Part shown: positions 44,701 through 52,953 of the stretch, in pieces | Layout of the letters: each line of letters starts with the position of its first letter | Numbering within the stretch: position 1 is the first letter of the stretch | NCBI GenBank assembly: GCA_029777335.1 | Contig: JAKOSN010000045.1 | Coordinates: 1 to 52,960, forward strand | Source of the DNA: Planctomycetota bacterium | GTDB lineage: Bacteria; Planctomycetota; Planctomycetia; Gemmatales; Gemmataceae | DNA: 52,960 nucleotides | Reading direction: 5' to 3' | Program-made: the position numbers and the translations under genes | The notes under the pieces: model-generated | Told to the model about the DNA's origin: nothing | The model's input: the letters and a program-made list of their open reading frames with translations, nothing else | Database searches by the model: none

Positions 44701-44901
44701 GCCGAGCACCATGCCGAAGAGGGCGAGGATCAGCGCCGGTAGGTTCCTCGTTGAAGGTGGAGGACTCACCGTTGGCGAGGAGGTGGTTGGAGGGAGCGGG
44801 ATGGTGTCCGGAGGCTGAGCGAGACGGCTCTCTTCGGCACACTCGGAAGAAGGAGTCGGCGACGCGGGGACGGTGGAAGAGGTGCCGTCGGGGGATGTCA
44901 T
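41734..44901 (-). CDS. Polytopic membrane protein with C-terminal TPR domain
   Basis: A 1055-residue protein. A Pro/Ser-rich cytoplasmic tail (1-55) is followed by about eleven to twelve hydrophobic segments (about 55-420). The first loop (NSDLWSHLATGRALIQGHLPSSSDPW, shortened to DLWSHLATGR and SSSDPW) is the Asp-Leu-Trp...Asp-Pro motif typical of GT-C-like glycosyltransferase relatives. Residues about 430-670 form a soluble extracytoplasmic domain. From about 690 to the end TPR-like helical repeats dominate (YFVLGEAYLRLA, IHGRLGRAYRDQGKLD). The catalytic residues of GT-C enzymes cannot be confirmed by eye. ATG 44901. It precedes the haem/TPR gene by 16 bases and follows the TPR gene at 45014 by 112 bases. 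Confidence 0.8.
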   Translation of the reverse strand: MTSPDGTSSTVPASPTPSSECAEESRLAQPPDTIPLPPTTSSPTVSPPPSTRNLPALILALFGMVLGFLLASSPAQNSDLWSHLATGRALIQGHLPSSSDPWLDAPTPPLQTSRYLYGLMLYGTYQLVGGAGVVLGKALLAGVLALLLWRAGKGQHGTVLAGVGTMLTLLILAPWMGLRPELFSFLGLTTLVIGLDQQVQRGEAKTPAAWWWIPVLIMVWANLDHWVVLGPIATALFALGAWLKGWSRGARSVAILVPVTFLASLCSPAHITVWLASPWLGGIDTTPSLPALVDPATWFREGRLASVIACYLAIILGLIGLRLDWKGRSWAWAPLWTSLLGLSVWNSAYLPFFALVAGPLAALGWSEWLARDLPNLARKRGAGLARGTAVVAGLLLVLAAWPGWLQGRPYGGRTWSIRGEDSLREAVAQVAHRQQKGLLARGLSFSHAFGDYHRWFQPESTPFTNPLPEITAHELAILRHGLLGDPDAEPSRETEKLDRDWRAVLRRRQINHLILHQEEDQSITRAVYRLAANSDEWELLALRGRTIIFGWHDPAQPMATSQLAKLRLDLTRRALDPSPQDQAPEGWSGRGPGRAWWLDPLEPMLFPPPDRDEATLYLTYFDAQIPRIKRQNQVVWQHGLTAGLVGCSFGPYANPGVLSVDLAYRLSGIAGGWRLLTLLDDDGPLPVALLAVRAARRALAANPDDAQSYFVLGEAYLRLARDTRERAWARRFPPLADYRLAQAIGAFSQALQLRSDLPQIHGRLGRAYRDQGKLDLTLEQLNRLIETTRAQGPPGKGSVEETFRESLAALEAERDALQKEVNKRQDLATESSETRRVFDLARDANMRGLPALALKTLLRSDTSEFGTEGAELELDLLLLCGRLREVHAWLEPQLEQTLGVLPFRQFRARFDAVTGNYAEARQDLELIATILRQTPTPGWTLRDYLAVTISRALFQPPILDRNPALLWQSVYNGMRLLEDVQRRSANLVQEANTNVLIGLLALEEGRIPEAKHAFRQALAVWKSPAVAATGGGLDFPGRTVAQQCLQLLGETDSAN

Positions 44902-45013
44902 CGCAAGTACCTAGCAGCCGGATACGGGAACATCAGGGGGCGAAGAACGTTGTCGGTGCGTCTCCACGGCTGGGATGGTGAGCACACTCTGCCGGGAGGG
45001 GAGAAGAAATCTC

Positions 45014-46285
45014 TCATTGAGATCCCTTGAGTGCCAGACGGTGCAGGTCTGCCTGTTCCTTCCCTTCCGCCCCAAGGGTATCGTAATAATCGCGCAGTTG
45101 TTCGTGGGCACGCCGATAGTTTGGATCGAGTTTCAGCGCGTGGTGCAGCCAGTGCAAGGCGCGGGCGGTCATCCCGAACCGCAGATAGATCTCCCCGAGT
45201 TCACACGGCAGGGCAGGATCGGTGGGGGAAGCACTCATGTCCTTGGTGGTGAGCTGAATAATGCGTTTCTCGTCCTTCTCGATCGAGGCCAGCAGAGCCC
45301 TTTGCTCGTTGGCCTCGGTTTCGCGGCGAAGCGAACGCAGGCAGCGCATCAGATTGTAACAGGCTTCGCGATGGCGTGGTTCACGAGCGAGGGCTTTCCG
45401 GAAACAGGTTTCGGCGCTCTCGAAGTGCTCCTCCTGCATCTCGACCAGGCCACGGATCCAGTAGACGTCCGCGTCGGTCTGGCGGTCGGCGGGGATCGCA
45501 TCGAGCAGGGTGCGGGCCTCGCTGGTACGTCCCATGTCGGCGTAACAGTGGGCCAGACCGAGGAGGGCGGTTGGATTGTGCGGCTCCAGTTTGAGCACCA
45601 GTTGATACTGTTCGGCGACCTCGTTCTGCTTGCGTTCGGCCTTGAGCAGTTCGGCCAGGGCGAGGCGGACATCGACACGCTCGGGGTCCAGTTCCAGCGC
45701 GCGTGCGTAGTCTTCCTTCGCTTCCTTGGTGCTGGTTTGCAGGGCATACCACAGCCCACGGCGGAAGATGGCCTCGACGTTGTTGGGTTCCAGTTCCAGC
45801 CAGCGGGACAGGCTACGCCAGGCCAGCCCGGTCTGGTAGTTGCCGGTGTAGGCGCGCGCCATCGCCTCCAGCACCAGGGGAGTCAACGGGCCTTCGTGGA
45901 TCAGGTAGGGGACGACAAAACGCTGCACCTGATCCACCTCGCCCGTCTGGGCTCGTAAGAGGTATTCTTCGAGTTGCTGCTCCTCGTTGACACCCTCCTG
46001 GAGTTCCCGACAGCGTTGCAGGTGCTGGCGTGCGATCTGGATCTTGCCACTGCGGCGAGCGGTGCGGCCAGCGAGCAGGTAGAGTCGCGCACTGCCAGGC
46101 CGATAGCGGAGGGCAGTCTCGTAGGCGGTCAGGGCCTGAGGATAGCGCTGGCGCTCGATGGCAGCATTTCCCTGGCGGAGGTAATATTCGGCCAACCCGT
46201 AGCTGACCACCATCCACACTCCCAGGCCAATCAACGCCAGGAGCAGAACGACAACCACAGCTTTGCCAACAATCCGGAACGTCAT
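45014..46285 (-). CDS. Membrane-anchored TPR protein
   Basis: A 423-residue protein: one N-terminal membrane segment (about 8-28), then tetratricopeptide repeats over most of the length. Clear repeats are at about 40-75 (AIERQRYPQALTAYETALRYRP, shortened), 160-195, 198-230 (LWYALQTSTKEAKEDYARALELDP), 232-268 and 375-410 (LGEIYLRFGMTARALHWLHHAL). Repeats are of the 34-residue type ending in DP/EP. TPR proteins are scaffolds; this one faces the periplasm if the anchor is a signal anchor. It is next to two more TPR-bearing membrane proteins on the same strand, so they may form one envelope complex. The start at 46285 precedes the membrane segment; its ribosome-binding site is weak. Confidence 0.85.
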   Translation of the reverse strand: MTFRIVGKAVVVVLLLALIGLGVWMVVSYGLAEYYLRQGNAAIERQRYPQALTAYETALRYRPGSARLYLLAGRTARRSGKIQIARQHLQRCRELQEGVNEEQQLEEYLLRAQTGEVDQVQRFVVPYLIHEGPLTPLVLEAMARAYTGNYQTGLAWRSLSRWLELEPNNVEAIFRRGLWYALQTSTKEAKEDYARALELDPERVDVRLALAELLKAERKQNEVAEQYQLVLKLEPHNPTALLGLAHCYADMGRTSEARTLLDAIPADRQTDADVYWIRGLVEMQEEHFESAETCFRKALAREPRHREACYNLMRCLRSLRRETEANEQRALLASIEKDEKRIIQLTTKDMSASPTDPALPCELGEIYLRFGMTARALHWLHHALKLDPNYRRAHEQLRDYYDTLGAEGKEQADLHRLALKGSQ

Positions 46286-46501
46286 GGTGACAGGTTCGAG
46301 AGAAGAGGAGCGGTGACGAACCACGTGCTCGACAGATGCGGGCGACACGATTGAAAGGGGTAGACCGCCACCGTGGCAGGTCCGAGAGCAACACCATCCC
46401 AGACCGAGAAGGACAGACAAGTGAAGAGATTGGCGGAAAGATTCTCGCCCAGCAGAGACGCCGGAAGAGAACCCTTCCCCCAATCGCACATGGTGTTGGT
46501 A

Positions 46502-47035
46502 TTACTTGGTGGTCAGGGGAACATCGTAGGAGTTCCCGGTCACCTTCACCTCCAGATGCAGTCCCGAGGCCTCCGGGTTGGTGTACTTCTCAGGAATGGC
46601 CCGATACTTCTCCTTCATTTCCTTGGCACGTTTGGCTCCGTCCTCGGCGGCTTTCCGCTGTTCCTCAAAATGCTTGCGTTGCTCGGGGCTCATCCTGCTT
46701 TCGGGGATGTGGCGATTGACCTGCCCCTGTTGCTGGGAGCCTTTTTGCGCCTGGTCGGCCTGTTCCTTGAGGTAACTGGTGGTCACGGTGACCTTGGTTT
46801 CCCCCACGGGGACCCCCGTGGCTTCATAGGCGCCATCCTTGATCTCGGCCGAGACGGCGGCTCCCTTGGCGGGCACAAAAGCAATCATCCCTGCGGGGAG
46901 TTTTTTGCCATCCAGGGTCACGGTGCCCGAGACATTCGCCTTGGGAGTGCCACAACCAACGTTCAGGCTGGCCAGGAGAGCGACCAGGAGAGGAGCACCA
47001 AGACGGAGGGCAAGTCGCTGATGGTTCGATCGCAT
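46502..47035 (-). CDS. Lipoprotein with charged helical insert
   Basis: A 177-residue lipoprotein. The signal has a basic start, a hydrophobic core and lipobox LNVGC (Cys about residue 28). The mature N-terminal half is a regulatory-like sandwich (VSGTVTLDGKKLPAGMIAFVP, with the usual V.G.V...GK....G.I.F.P pattern, and VPVGETKVTV). The middle (about 95-145) is a highly charged, Glu/Lys/Gln-rich helix (RKHFEEQRKAAEDGAKRAKE), probably a coiled coil, and the final strand SYDVPL returns to the sandwich, so the helix appears to be an insertion in the domain. Same class as the lipoprotein at 9107-9523 and again paired with a DUF1559 gene, here upstream by 236 bases with a strong hairpin between. 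Confidence 0.8.
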   Translation of the reverse strand: MRSNHQRLALRLGAPLLVALLASLNVGCGTPKANVSGTVTLDGKKLPAGMIAFVPAKGAAVSAEIKDGAYEATGVPVGETKVTVTTSYLKEQADQAQKGSQQQGQVNRHIPESRMSPEQRKHFEEQRKAAEDGAKRAKEMKEKYRAIPEKYTNPEASGLHLEVKVTGNSYDVPLTTK

Positions 47036-47196
47036 AATGCTAGCACCTGTCAAAACGAGAATGCGAGGAGAGTGAAGGTAGGATGAAGCCGGGCGATCCA
47101 AGGAAGGACGCCTGCGGTCCGTCCACCCGAGAGCGGATCAACTCTCTGCCAATGACAATACGGATCAGGTGACCCAGGGGATCACGAGGGAACAGA

Positions 47197-47246
47197 ACCC
47201 ATGTGAACAAACCCGTCGCAGGGGCAACGGGTTTGTTCACATGGGT
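47197..47246 (-). terminator. 20-bp perfect hairpin after the second DUF1559 gene
   Basis: Perfect 20-bp stem (47197-47216 with 47227-47246), 10-base loop, 25 bases beyond the stop of the DUF1559 gene. No T tract. It lies between the DUF1559 and lipoprotein genes, so it may end or process the DUF1559 transcript and set a high DUF1559 to lipoprotein ratio. Confidence 0.65.
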
Positions 47247-47271
47247 CTAAACGTACAGTGGCGCGTCAGGA

Positions 47272-48150
47272 CTACCAGCCGTTACCCAGCACCGTGCCGT
47301 CCGAGGGGTGGCTGGCCTGATACCACACGGTGGGGGTGATCCCCGTCGCGACGGTACGCACCGAGCCATCGAGCAGACCGACCTGAAGACCAGACCCCGA
47401 GAAGGAGTTGGGAATCAGGGGATTCGCGGTGATCGCAGGTCCCACGGAAAACGGAGGGTTGTAAGCCGTGTTGGCCGTGTACTGCGGGCCGTTGAGGCGC
47501 GTTCCATCGGGGAAGTCCATGCAGGAGAACCACTTCACATCGAGGGGGCCGGGCGAGCCACCTGGATGCGCATAGCCTTCGGTGAAGGCGATGGTGTTCG
47601 AGAGACCGTCGGTGAAGGAGCCCGGCAACACGGGCCCGGTCCACGATCCGGTATTTCCCGCAGGAGCGGCAAAGGCCAGGTTGTTGACCCGGTAGCTGCA
47701 CAGACCATTGGTGCCGATGTTGGTGCCATCAAGCGGAGCGATGAAGGTCTTGACAACGCGAGGGAGGCCAGCCCATTCGAGCTGATAACCGAGCTTGCCA
47801 CCCGAACCCGTGGTCTGGGCGGACTTGTACATGTTGTCCTGTTCGATGAACGGCAACATGTGGAAGTAGAGCGAACCTTCCACCCCGTTGGAATCCCAGC
47901 CACCGGTGCCGGCCGGGAAGTAGCCGTAGGAGGGAGGCAGCTTTCCGTCGTAGGTGCCGGCGATGTTGTGCAGAGCCAGGCCGGTCTGCTTCAGGTTGTT
48001 CGAGCTCGTCATGCGGGCCGCCGCTTCGCGCACCTTCTGGACGGCGGGAAGGAGCAGGCCGATGAGGATGGCAATGATAGCGATGACGACGAGCAACTCG
48101 ATCAGTGTGAACCCGCGATTTCTCTTGGACAATAATCGGAGTAGTGGCAT
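47272..48150 (-). CDS. DUF1559 prepilin-like protein, H-X9-DG variant
   Basis: A 292-residue DUF1559 protein. The N-terminal prepilin signal is [17 protein letters not shown] after a basic lead (LLSKRNRG), followed by the conserved [12 protein letters not shown] and [12 protein letters not shown]. Unlike the protein at 9542-10534 its C-terminal signature is S-X9-DG: the His is Ser ([15 protein letters not shown]). The middle carries the usual strand-rich body with [14 protein letters not shown] (T/S-DG-sNTi motif). It probably assembles in or on the envelope after prepilin processing. The gene has a good A+T-rich upstream region and a 20-bp hairpin downstream. Its ATG is at 48150. Confidence 0.93.
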   Translation of the reverse strand: MPLLRLLSKRNRGFTLIELLVVIAIIAILIGLLLPAVQKVREAAARMTSSNNLKQTGLALHNIAGTYDGKLPPSYGYFPAGTGGWDSNGVEGSLYFHMLPFIEQDNMYKSAQTTGSGGKLGYQLEWAGLPRVVKTFIAPLDGTNIGTNGLCSYRVNNLAFAAPAGNTGSWTGPVLPGSFTDGLSNTIAFTEGYAHPGGSPGPLDVKWFSCMDFPDGTRLNGPQYTANTAYNPPFSVGPAITANPLIPNSFSGSGLQVGLLDGSVRTVATGITPTVWYQASHPSDGTVLGNGW

Positions 48151-48624
48151 ATAAGACCTCTTTCGTGTAGAGAGTACAACCCCCGCATTCCTGGGTGAGA
48201 TTGTATTACGAAACTCTGACAGGTCCGCAACTTCGTGTCAAGAAAAAATGAAAATCAGTGAGTGATTAGATAAAATATATCGGATGGGTGAGGAGCTTTC
48301 AAGACCCTTCGGCGCGGCATTTTGCGCCCCAATCTGCCACGCATTGCTCCGAGTTGACAACCGCGGCTAATATGTTCTAACTCATTGATGCTCATTGGTT
48401 TAGCCTCTTTGTGCTGCTGGCCCTGGCTTCGGTGTCACCCCGTTGTCTCTCCTCCCGAGGTGGTGTCATATGCGGATATGCTGATTTTCGAATCTTTATT
48501 GCGATCGCCGTTGGGGGAATCCTCCTCTCGGGGCTTTTTCGTTGACAGCCCTCTCTTCCCCAGAGACAAAAGAGTTTAGCGATCACGGCCCCCTCGATGT
48601 GCAACGACCCGGGAGTGCTCTCCG
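48151..48624. other. A+T-rich intergenic region between divergent DUF1559 and comEC genes
   Basis: About 474 bases holding promoters in both directions. The part at about 48180-48300 is much A+T-richer than the rest of the window (GAAAAAATGAAAATCAG-type sequence and ATAAAATATAT). On the minus strand TACAAT (48205-48200) lies about 50 bases before the DUF1559 ATG and a TTGACA (48241-48236) lies further up, but their 30-base spacing rules out one promoter. No convincing gene in either strand. Confidence 0.55.
48200..48205 (-). promoter_or_regulatory. Possible -10 hexamer of the second DUF1559 gene
   Basis: TACAAT on the minus strand, about 50 bases before the start codon, inside TAATACAATC. 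No -35 at 17 bases; weak support. Confidence 0.25.
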
Positions 48625-51189
48625 ATGGCGAGCGGTGCTGGTGTCCTGCTGGCTCCTGCGCCCGGCAGCGGCAACGTGCTCGCTCCGACCCTGGTGGACC
48701 GTCCCTGGCGCGCTCCGTTGCTCCCGCTCGCGCTCCTGGTGACTGGCGGCGTCGTCCTTGATCGCGTGTTCTCCCTGTCCCTGGCGGCGAGTTTAAGTTG
48801 CACGGTTCTGGCGTTGCTGGCCTGGGGGGCTACCTGGCGCAGCTCGCGCCGGGGGTTACCGCTTCTCTATCTCGCTCTGGCCGCCGGGTCGTTTGGCGCT
48901 GCCTACCATCAGTGCTGCCGTGAACGGCTTCCAGCGGATAACGTGGCCTACCTCCTGAGCGAGAATCCTGCTCCGCTTCAGGTGCGGGGCGTGTTGGAAG
49001 ACAATTTCCGCCCAGGCGCTCCCAGCGGAATGGAAGAGGAAGGTACGCCGGCGGTGCCGCTGTTTGCGACCACGCTGCGCGTTCACCACTGTTGGCGCCG
49101 TGAACACTGGGAGTCTGCCTCGGGCCGTTTGCGACTGAGCGGACGTGGCACGGTGGCTGGGCTACAGGCTGGGGACGAGGTGGAAGTGGTCGGCCAGGGG
49201 AGTTTGTTTCCCCGCGCGGCCAATCCTGGGGAACGAGATGCCTTTGAGGTCTGGCATGATCGCGGGGTGGCAGGGCGGTTGTGGGTGCCTCGGCTTGAAC
49301 TGGCGACCACCCGACTCGAGTCCGGGCGACTTTCCTCCTGGCGCGGTCATCTCGCCCGCATTCGCAGCGCAGGAGTCGATTCGTTGCGCACCTTTCTCCC
49401 TGAACACGAGGGCAACCTGGCCGCGGCCCTTCTGCTGGGCGATACCCACGCCCTGGAGCAGAGCGATTGGCAGAAGTATGCGCGCACGGGAGTGATCCAT
49501 GTGCTGGTGATCTCGGGACAGCACCTTGTCATCCTTGGGTTGTTTCTGCGTTTTCTGTGTGAACTTGTTGGAATGCGGCAGCGCCAGGCGGCGCTGGTGA
49601 TTGCCCTGGTGCTGGTGGGCTACGCTCTCCTGGTGGGGTTTCAGCCCCCTGTGGTGCGGGCGGTGGTTACCGTTTGTGTGCTCTGTGGCGGCTTGCTCCT
49701 GCGCCGACCCTCGATGACCGCCAATTCCTTCGCCCTGGCCTGGCTGATCGTGCTCCTCCTCCAACCGGGGGATATCTTTACTCTCGGCTGTCAGCTGTCC
49801 TTTCTGGCGGTGGCGATCCTGTACTGGGGCTTGCCACGCGTGCTTACCACCCCTCCCGAGCCAGAGCCGCTGGACCGATTGATCGACGCCACACGTCCGG
49901 CCTGGCAGCGCTGGGGACGGCGACTGGGGCGGCAAACGCTGATTCTTTACGCAATCAACGGAATGGTCTGGCTCGCCCTGGGGCCGGTGCTGGCAGCACG
50001 GCAACATGCGCTTCCCCTGATTGGCCTGCTGATCGGCCCACCCGTGATGGTTCTGACCTCGCTGGCCCTGGTTGGCGGATTTGTGCAACTGTTGCTTGGC
50101 TTGATCTGGGCGCCGCTGGGATGGCTCCCCGCGGGGATCACCCGGCTCAGTTTGATGGGGTGCGACGGGTTGGTTACGGTGGGGAATGCGCTCCCGGGTG
50201 CGAGCTTGATCGTGGGAGAGGTGCCCCTGTGGTGGCTGGCGGGGTTTTATGGCGGAGTCTTTGCGGCGCTGTGGTGGCCGCGTCGCCCCACGGTGCGCAC
50301 CGTGCTTGTGGGTGGGCTGGGGTGGTTGTCGCTTGGGTTGGCGATTACCCTGGTGCGCTGGCCCCAGGAGGGGTGTCGGATCACCTTTCTGGCAGTTGGC
50401 CATGGGGGGTGCACGGTCGTGGAGGCGCCCGAGGGGCGGGTGCTGATGTACGATGCGGGCGCGATGTGGCGCCCGCATGTGGCCCGGCAACAGATTCTGC
50501 CCTGGCTCCATGCACGAGGCATTCGGCGGATCGACGATCTCTTTCTCTCCCACGCCGATGCGGATCATTACAATGGGGTCCTTGAACTGTCCCAGATGAT
50601 CTCGATTGGACAGGTCAGCACCAATCCGAGCTTTGCCGAGAAGCAAGACCCGCGCATCGCCCAGACGCTGGGTGTGTTAGCGGAGCGCGGAGTGCCAGTG
50701 CGCACCTTGAATCGGGGCGATCGGCTGAGCGCAGGCGCGGTGACGCTGGACGTGCTCCATCCGCCGGCGTCTGGTCCGCCTGGACCGGAGAATGTCCGCA
50801 GCCTGGTGCTCCTGATTCAACACGAGGGGCATCGGGTGCTCCTGACGGGCGATCTGGAGGGGGAGGGGCTGGCCGAGGTTCTTGCTCTCCCGATTGCCCC
50901 GATTGATGTGCTGATGGCGCCGCACCATGGCAGTCGTTTTCCGAACACGCCAGAACTGGCACAATGGTGTCAACCGGCGGTGGTACTTTCCTCACAGGGG
51001 CGGCCGCGAAGCGTGGGATGGAAGGAACCGTATTCGGCGAGCGGAGCGCGTTATCTCACGACCTGGGAGGAGGGAGCGATCACGGTGCACCTCCAGCCGG
51101 GCGGGGTGGTGGTGGAGGGGTATCGCTCCGGGCAACGGCATGTGGTTCGGAAACGCGCGGGTCCCTCAGGGGTGCCCCTGCTTCAGTAG
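48625..51189 (+). CDS. comEC: ComEC/Rec2 family DNA-uptake channel
   Basis: An 854-residue polytopic protein. N-terminal membrane segments (about 28-75) are followed by a soluble OB-like region (about 95-230, DUF4131). The competence domain has the hallmark HVLVISGQHLVILG at residues 292-305 and then many membrane segments to about 600. The C-terminal MBL domain (about 610-830) has LSHADADHYNG (H643, D645, D647, H648) and later APHHGS. Length and order match ComEC, the inner-membrane channel that takes up single-stranded DNA during natural transformation. ATG 48625 follows GGGAG with a spacing of about 8. The last 24 bases overlap the convergent thioesterase gene. No other competence gene is adjacent. 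Confidence 0.93.
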   Translation: MASGAGVLLAPAPGSGNVLAPTLVDRPWRAPLLPLALLVTGGVVLDRVFSLSLAASLSCTVLALLAWGATWRSSRRGLPLLYLALAAGSFGAAYHQCCRERLPADNVAYLLSENPAPLQVRGVLEDNFRPGAPSGMEEEGTPAVPLFATTLRVHHCWRREHWESASGRLRLSGRGTVAGLQAGDEVEVVGQGSLFPRAANPGERDAFEVWHDRGVAGRLWVPRLELATTRLESGRLSSWRGHLARIRSAGVDSLRTFLPEHEGNLAAALLLGDTHALEQSDWQKYARTGVIHVLVISGQHLVILGLFLRFLCELVGMRQRQAALVIALVLVGYALLVGFQPPVVRAVVTVCVLCGGLLLRRPSMTANSFALAWLIVLLLQPGDIFTLGCQLSFLAVAILYWGLPRVLTTPPEPEPLDRLIDATRPAWQRWGRRLGRQTLILYAINGMVWLALGPVLAARQHALPLIGLLIGPPVMVLTSLALVGGFVQLLLGLIWAPLGWLPAGITRLSLMGCDGLVTVGNALPGASLIVGEVPLWWLAGFYGGVFAALWWPRRPTVRTVLVGGLGWLSLGLAITLVRWPQEGCRITFLAVGHGGCTVVEAPEGRVLMYDAGAMWRPHVARQQILPWLHARGIRRIDDLFLSHADADHYNGVLELSQMISIGQVSTNPSFAEKQDPRIAQTLGVLAERGVPVRTLNRGDRLSAGAVTLDVLHPPASGPPGPENVRSLVLLIQHEGHRVLLTGDLEGEGLAEVLALPIAPIDVLMAPHHGSRFPNTPELAQWCQPAVVLSSQGRPRSVGWKEPYSASGARYLTTWEEGAITVHLQPGGVVVEGYRSGQRHVVRKRAGPSGVPLLQ

Positions 51190-51585
51190 CGCCCTTATAC
51201 CCTCGGGAATCTCTCTTTTCTCCAGCCCTGGCCCGCCATTCAGCCGGCAACAGACGGCGGTGATCTCGCCCTGGGCAGCCAGTTGCTCGTTGCACAAGCA
51301 CTCAAAGCGATAGGTGATCGAACTACGCCCAAGTTTTGCCACGTGCACTACCGTGGTGAGGGTGTCTTCAAAGCGAACGGGACGCAGGTACTGACAGGTG
51401 GCATTCACTCGGGGAAAACCGATCGACTCGCCTTCCCACTCCAGCGCGACGGATAATCCCAGCGAGCGCAGGAAGGCGTGCTCCGCCGACTCCATGAAGC
51501 AAAAGAAGCGAGCAAAATGGACGATGCCTGCCATGTCGGTGTCACTAAATTCGATCATGCGCGTGGTCCGAAAGGCGGCCGGCAT
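51166..51585 (-). CDS. Acyl-CoA thioesterase, 4-hydroxybenzoyl-CoA type (YbgC/FadM-like)
   Basis: A 139-residue hot-dog-fold protein. The N-terminal motif EFSDTDMAGIVHFARFF (D15-T-D17, then G20-I-V-H23) is the active-site signature of the 4-hydroxybenzoyl-CoA thioesterase family, followed by ESAEHAFLRSLGL. Such enzymes hydrolyse acyl- or aromatic-CoA thioesters; the YbgC group is linked to the Tol-Pal envelope system in other bacteria, but no tol gene is near. The ATG has AGGAGTT 5-6 bases upstream. Its 3' end overlaps the comEC 3' end by 24 bases on the opposite strand. The glycosyltransferase gene ends 36 bases upstream on the same strand. Confidence 0.9.
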   Translation of the reverse strand: MPAAFRTTRMIEFSDTDMAGIVHFARFFCFMESAEHAFLRSLGLSVALEWEGESIGFPRVNATCQYLRPVRFEDTLTTVVHVAKLGRSSITYRFECLCNEQLAAQGEITAVCCRLNGGPGLEKREIPEGIRALLKQGHP

Positions 51586-51621
51586 CGGGGAACTCCTACT
51601 TGCCAGGGTGCGGAAGGGCGG

Positions 51622-52953
51622 TTAGCGCTCGTGGAGAGCCGAGGGGGAGAGATAGCGCTGGTAGATGGCGAGGGTTTCGCGAGCCATACGTTCATCGTGA
51701 AAGTGCTGGTGCACGACATGTTTGCCAGCACTCCCGAGTTTGCCGCGCTGTTCATGATCGCTCAGAAGTTGCAACAGTCCGCGGGCCAGGTCGTGGGGAT
51801 TGCCCGGTTCGACCAGAATCCCCCCGCCGGTGACTGCGATCAACTCGGGGAACGAACCATGACGCGGCTGGACGACCGGCACCCCGTTGGCCAGTGCCTC
51901 CAGCACATAGAGCCCCTTGGGTTCGCGATAGAGGGTCGGCACGGAGAGCACATCGATGTTGTGGAAAAAACGCACCTTGCTGGCGTGATCCGGGCAGTCG
52001 AGATACTGAAAATCGTTCCCCAAACCCTCGGCGACTAGCTTCTGCCGGATCTCCTCGAAGTAGCGACGTTGATTCTCACCGAGCCAGCCGGAGACCAGCA
52101 GCCGCGCGGGAGGAGCATCGGGCATGCGGCGCAGCAGACGGAATGCCTCGGCGACAAGGTGAAAGCCCTTCTCGGGGCAGATCCGGGCAAAGTAGCCAAT
52201 CGTGGGGGGACGATCCTGTCCCCCGGGACGCTCGGCGCCGTGACCCTTCAGATTGAGTCCCGGGTGAACGACGTGGATGCGCTGGCGCGGGATGGCGAAG
52301 TAGTCGGCCATGAAGTCGGCGTAGTAACTGCTGGTGGCGATAAAGCCGTCGATCGCCTGGCAGTGTTGCTGAATCAGTCGGAGCGCTTCACGGCGAAAGC
52401 GGTCCGGGAGCGCTTCAAGGAAGATATCGTCGCCCTGAAGGGAGCAGAGGATCGGTACGCCCACCTGCTGGCGAAGCGTGGGGACCATCCCCGCCAGGAG
52501 GGCATTGGTCAAGTTGAGGATCTCGGGGCGGACCTCGGTGGCGAGCCAGAGAGCGAGTTTATCGATCTCTTTTTTTTGATGGCCCTGCTCGCCGCGGAGC
52601 ATGGAGAGGGTCAAATCGCCCAGCTCTTCGGCCTGGGTGTTGACCGCGAAGCGCGCCACCCAGCGCAGCAGGCGCGGCCAGTCGAGAAGCCGATCCAGAA
52701 ACCAGGGGGTGTGGCGGAACAGGCCGAGTTTCTGTTGCAGGTAGACGTTGATCCCGCCAAAGAAGACACGGGGCTGGCTGACGTCTTCCTCGTCGGTGCG
52801 AATGGGCGTGTAGGTGGGGACCAGGAGAGCATCGTGACCGAGGCGGCTGAGGCTGGCGACCAGGGTGTTGTCGCGCATGCACGACCCACAGTACATTCCC
52901 GCGGCGCCCGCAGTGATGTAAGCCAGGCGTAAGGAGCGACTGGAAACGCTCAC
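51622..52953 (-). CDS. GT4-family glycosyltransferase (5' end near window edge)
   Basis: A 443-residue GT-B-fold transferase. The N-terminal Rossmann domain begins LRLAYITAGAAGMYCGSCMRDN, with the glycine-rich donor/acceptor loop; the C-terminal domain shows YFARICPEKGFHLVAEAF (the GxxxxxKG pattern), SGWLGE, and EPKGLYVLEALANGVPVVQP containing the EX7E nucleotide-sugar-binding motif. This is the GT4 family (retaining, UDP/GDP-sugar). The acceptor is unknown; a surface glycan is likely. The start is drawn at GTG 52953, seven bases from the edge; the frame stays open to the edge, so a start outside the window is possible. The thioesterase gene follows after 36 bases and may be in the same transcript. 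Confidence 0.88.
   Translation of the reverse strand: MSVSSRSLRLAYITAGAAGMYCGSCMRDNTLVASLSRLGHDALLVPTYTPIRTDEEDVSQPRVFFGGINVYLQQKLGLFRHTPWFLDRLLDWPRLLRWVARFAVNTQAEELGDLTLSMLRGEQGHQKKEIDKLALWLATEVRPEILNLTNALLAGMVPTLRQQVGVPILCSLQGDDIFLEALPDRFRREALRLIQQHCQAIDGFIATSSYYADFMADYFAIPRQRIHVVHPGLNLKGHGAERPGGQDRPPTIGYFARICPEKGFHLVAEAFRLLRRMPDAPPARLLVSGWLGENQRRYFEEIRQKLVAEGLGNDFQYLDCPDHASKVRFFHNIDVLSVPTLYREPKGLYVLEALANGVPVVQPRHGSFPELIAVTGGGILVEPGNPHDLARGLLQLLSDHEQRGKLGSAGKHVVHQHFHDERMARETLAIYQRYLSPSALHER

Noticed and set aside
48200..48241. TTGACA and TACAAT on the minus strand as one promoter
   Set aside because: The spacer is 30 bases, far from the 16-18 bases needed.
48385..48579. Short plus-strand frame in the A+T-rich gap before comEC
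   Set aside because: No ribosome-binding site, no protein-like pattern and codon use unlike neighbours.
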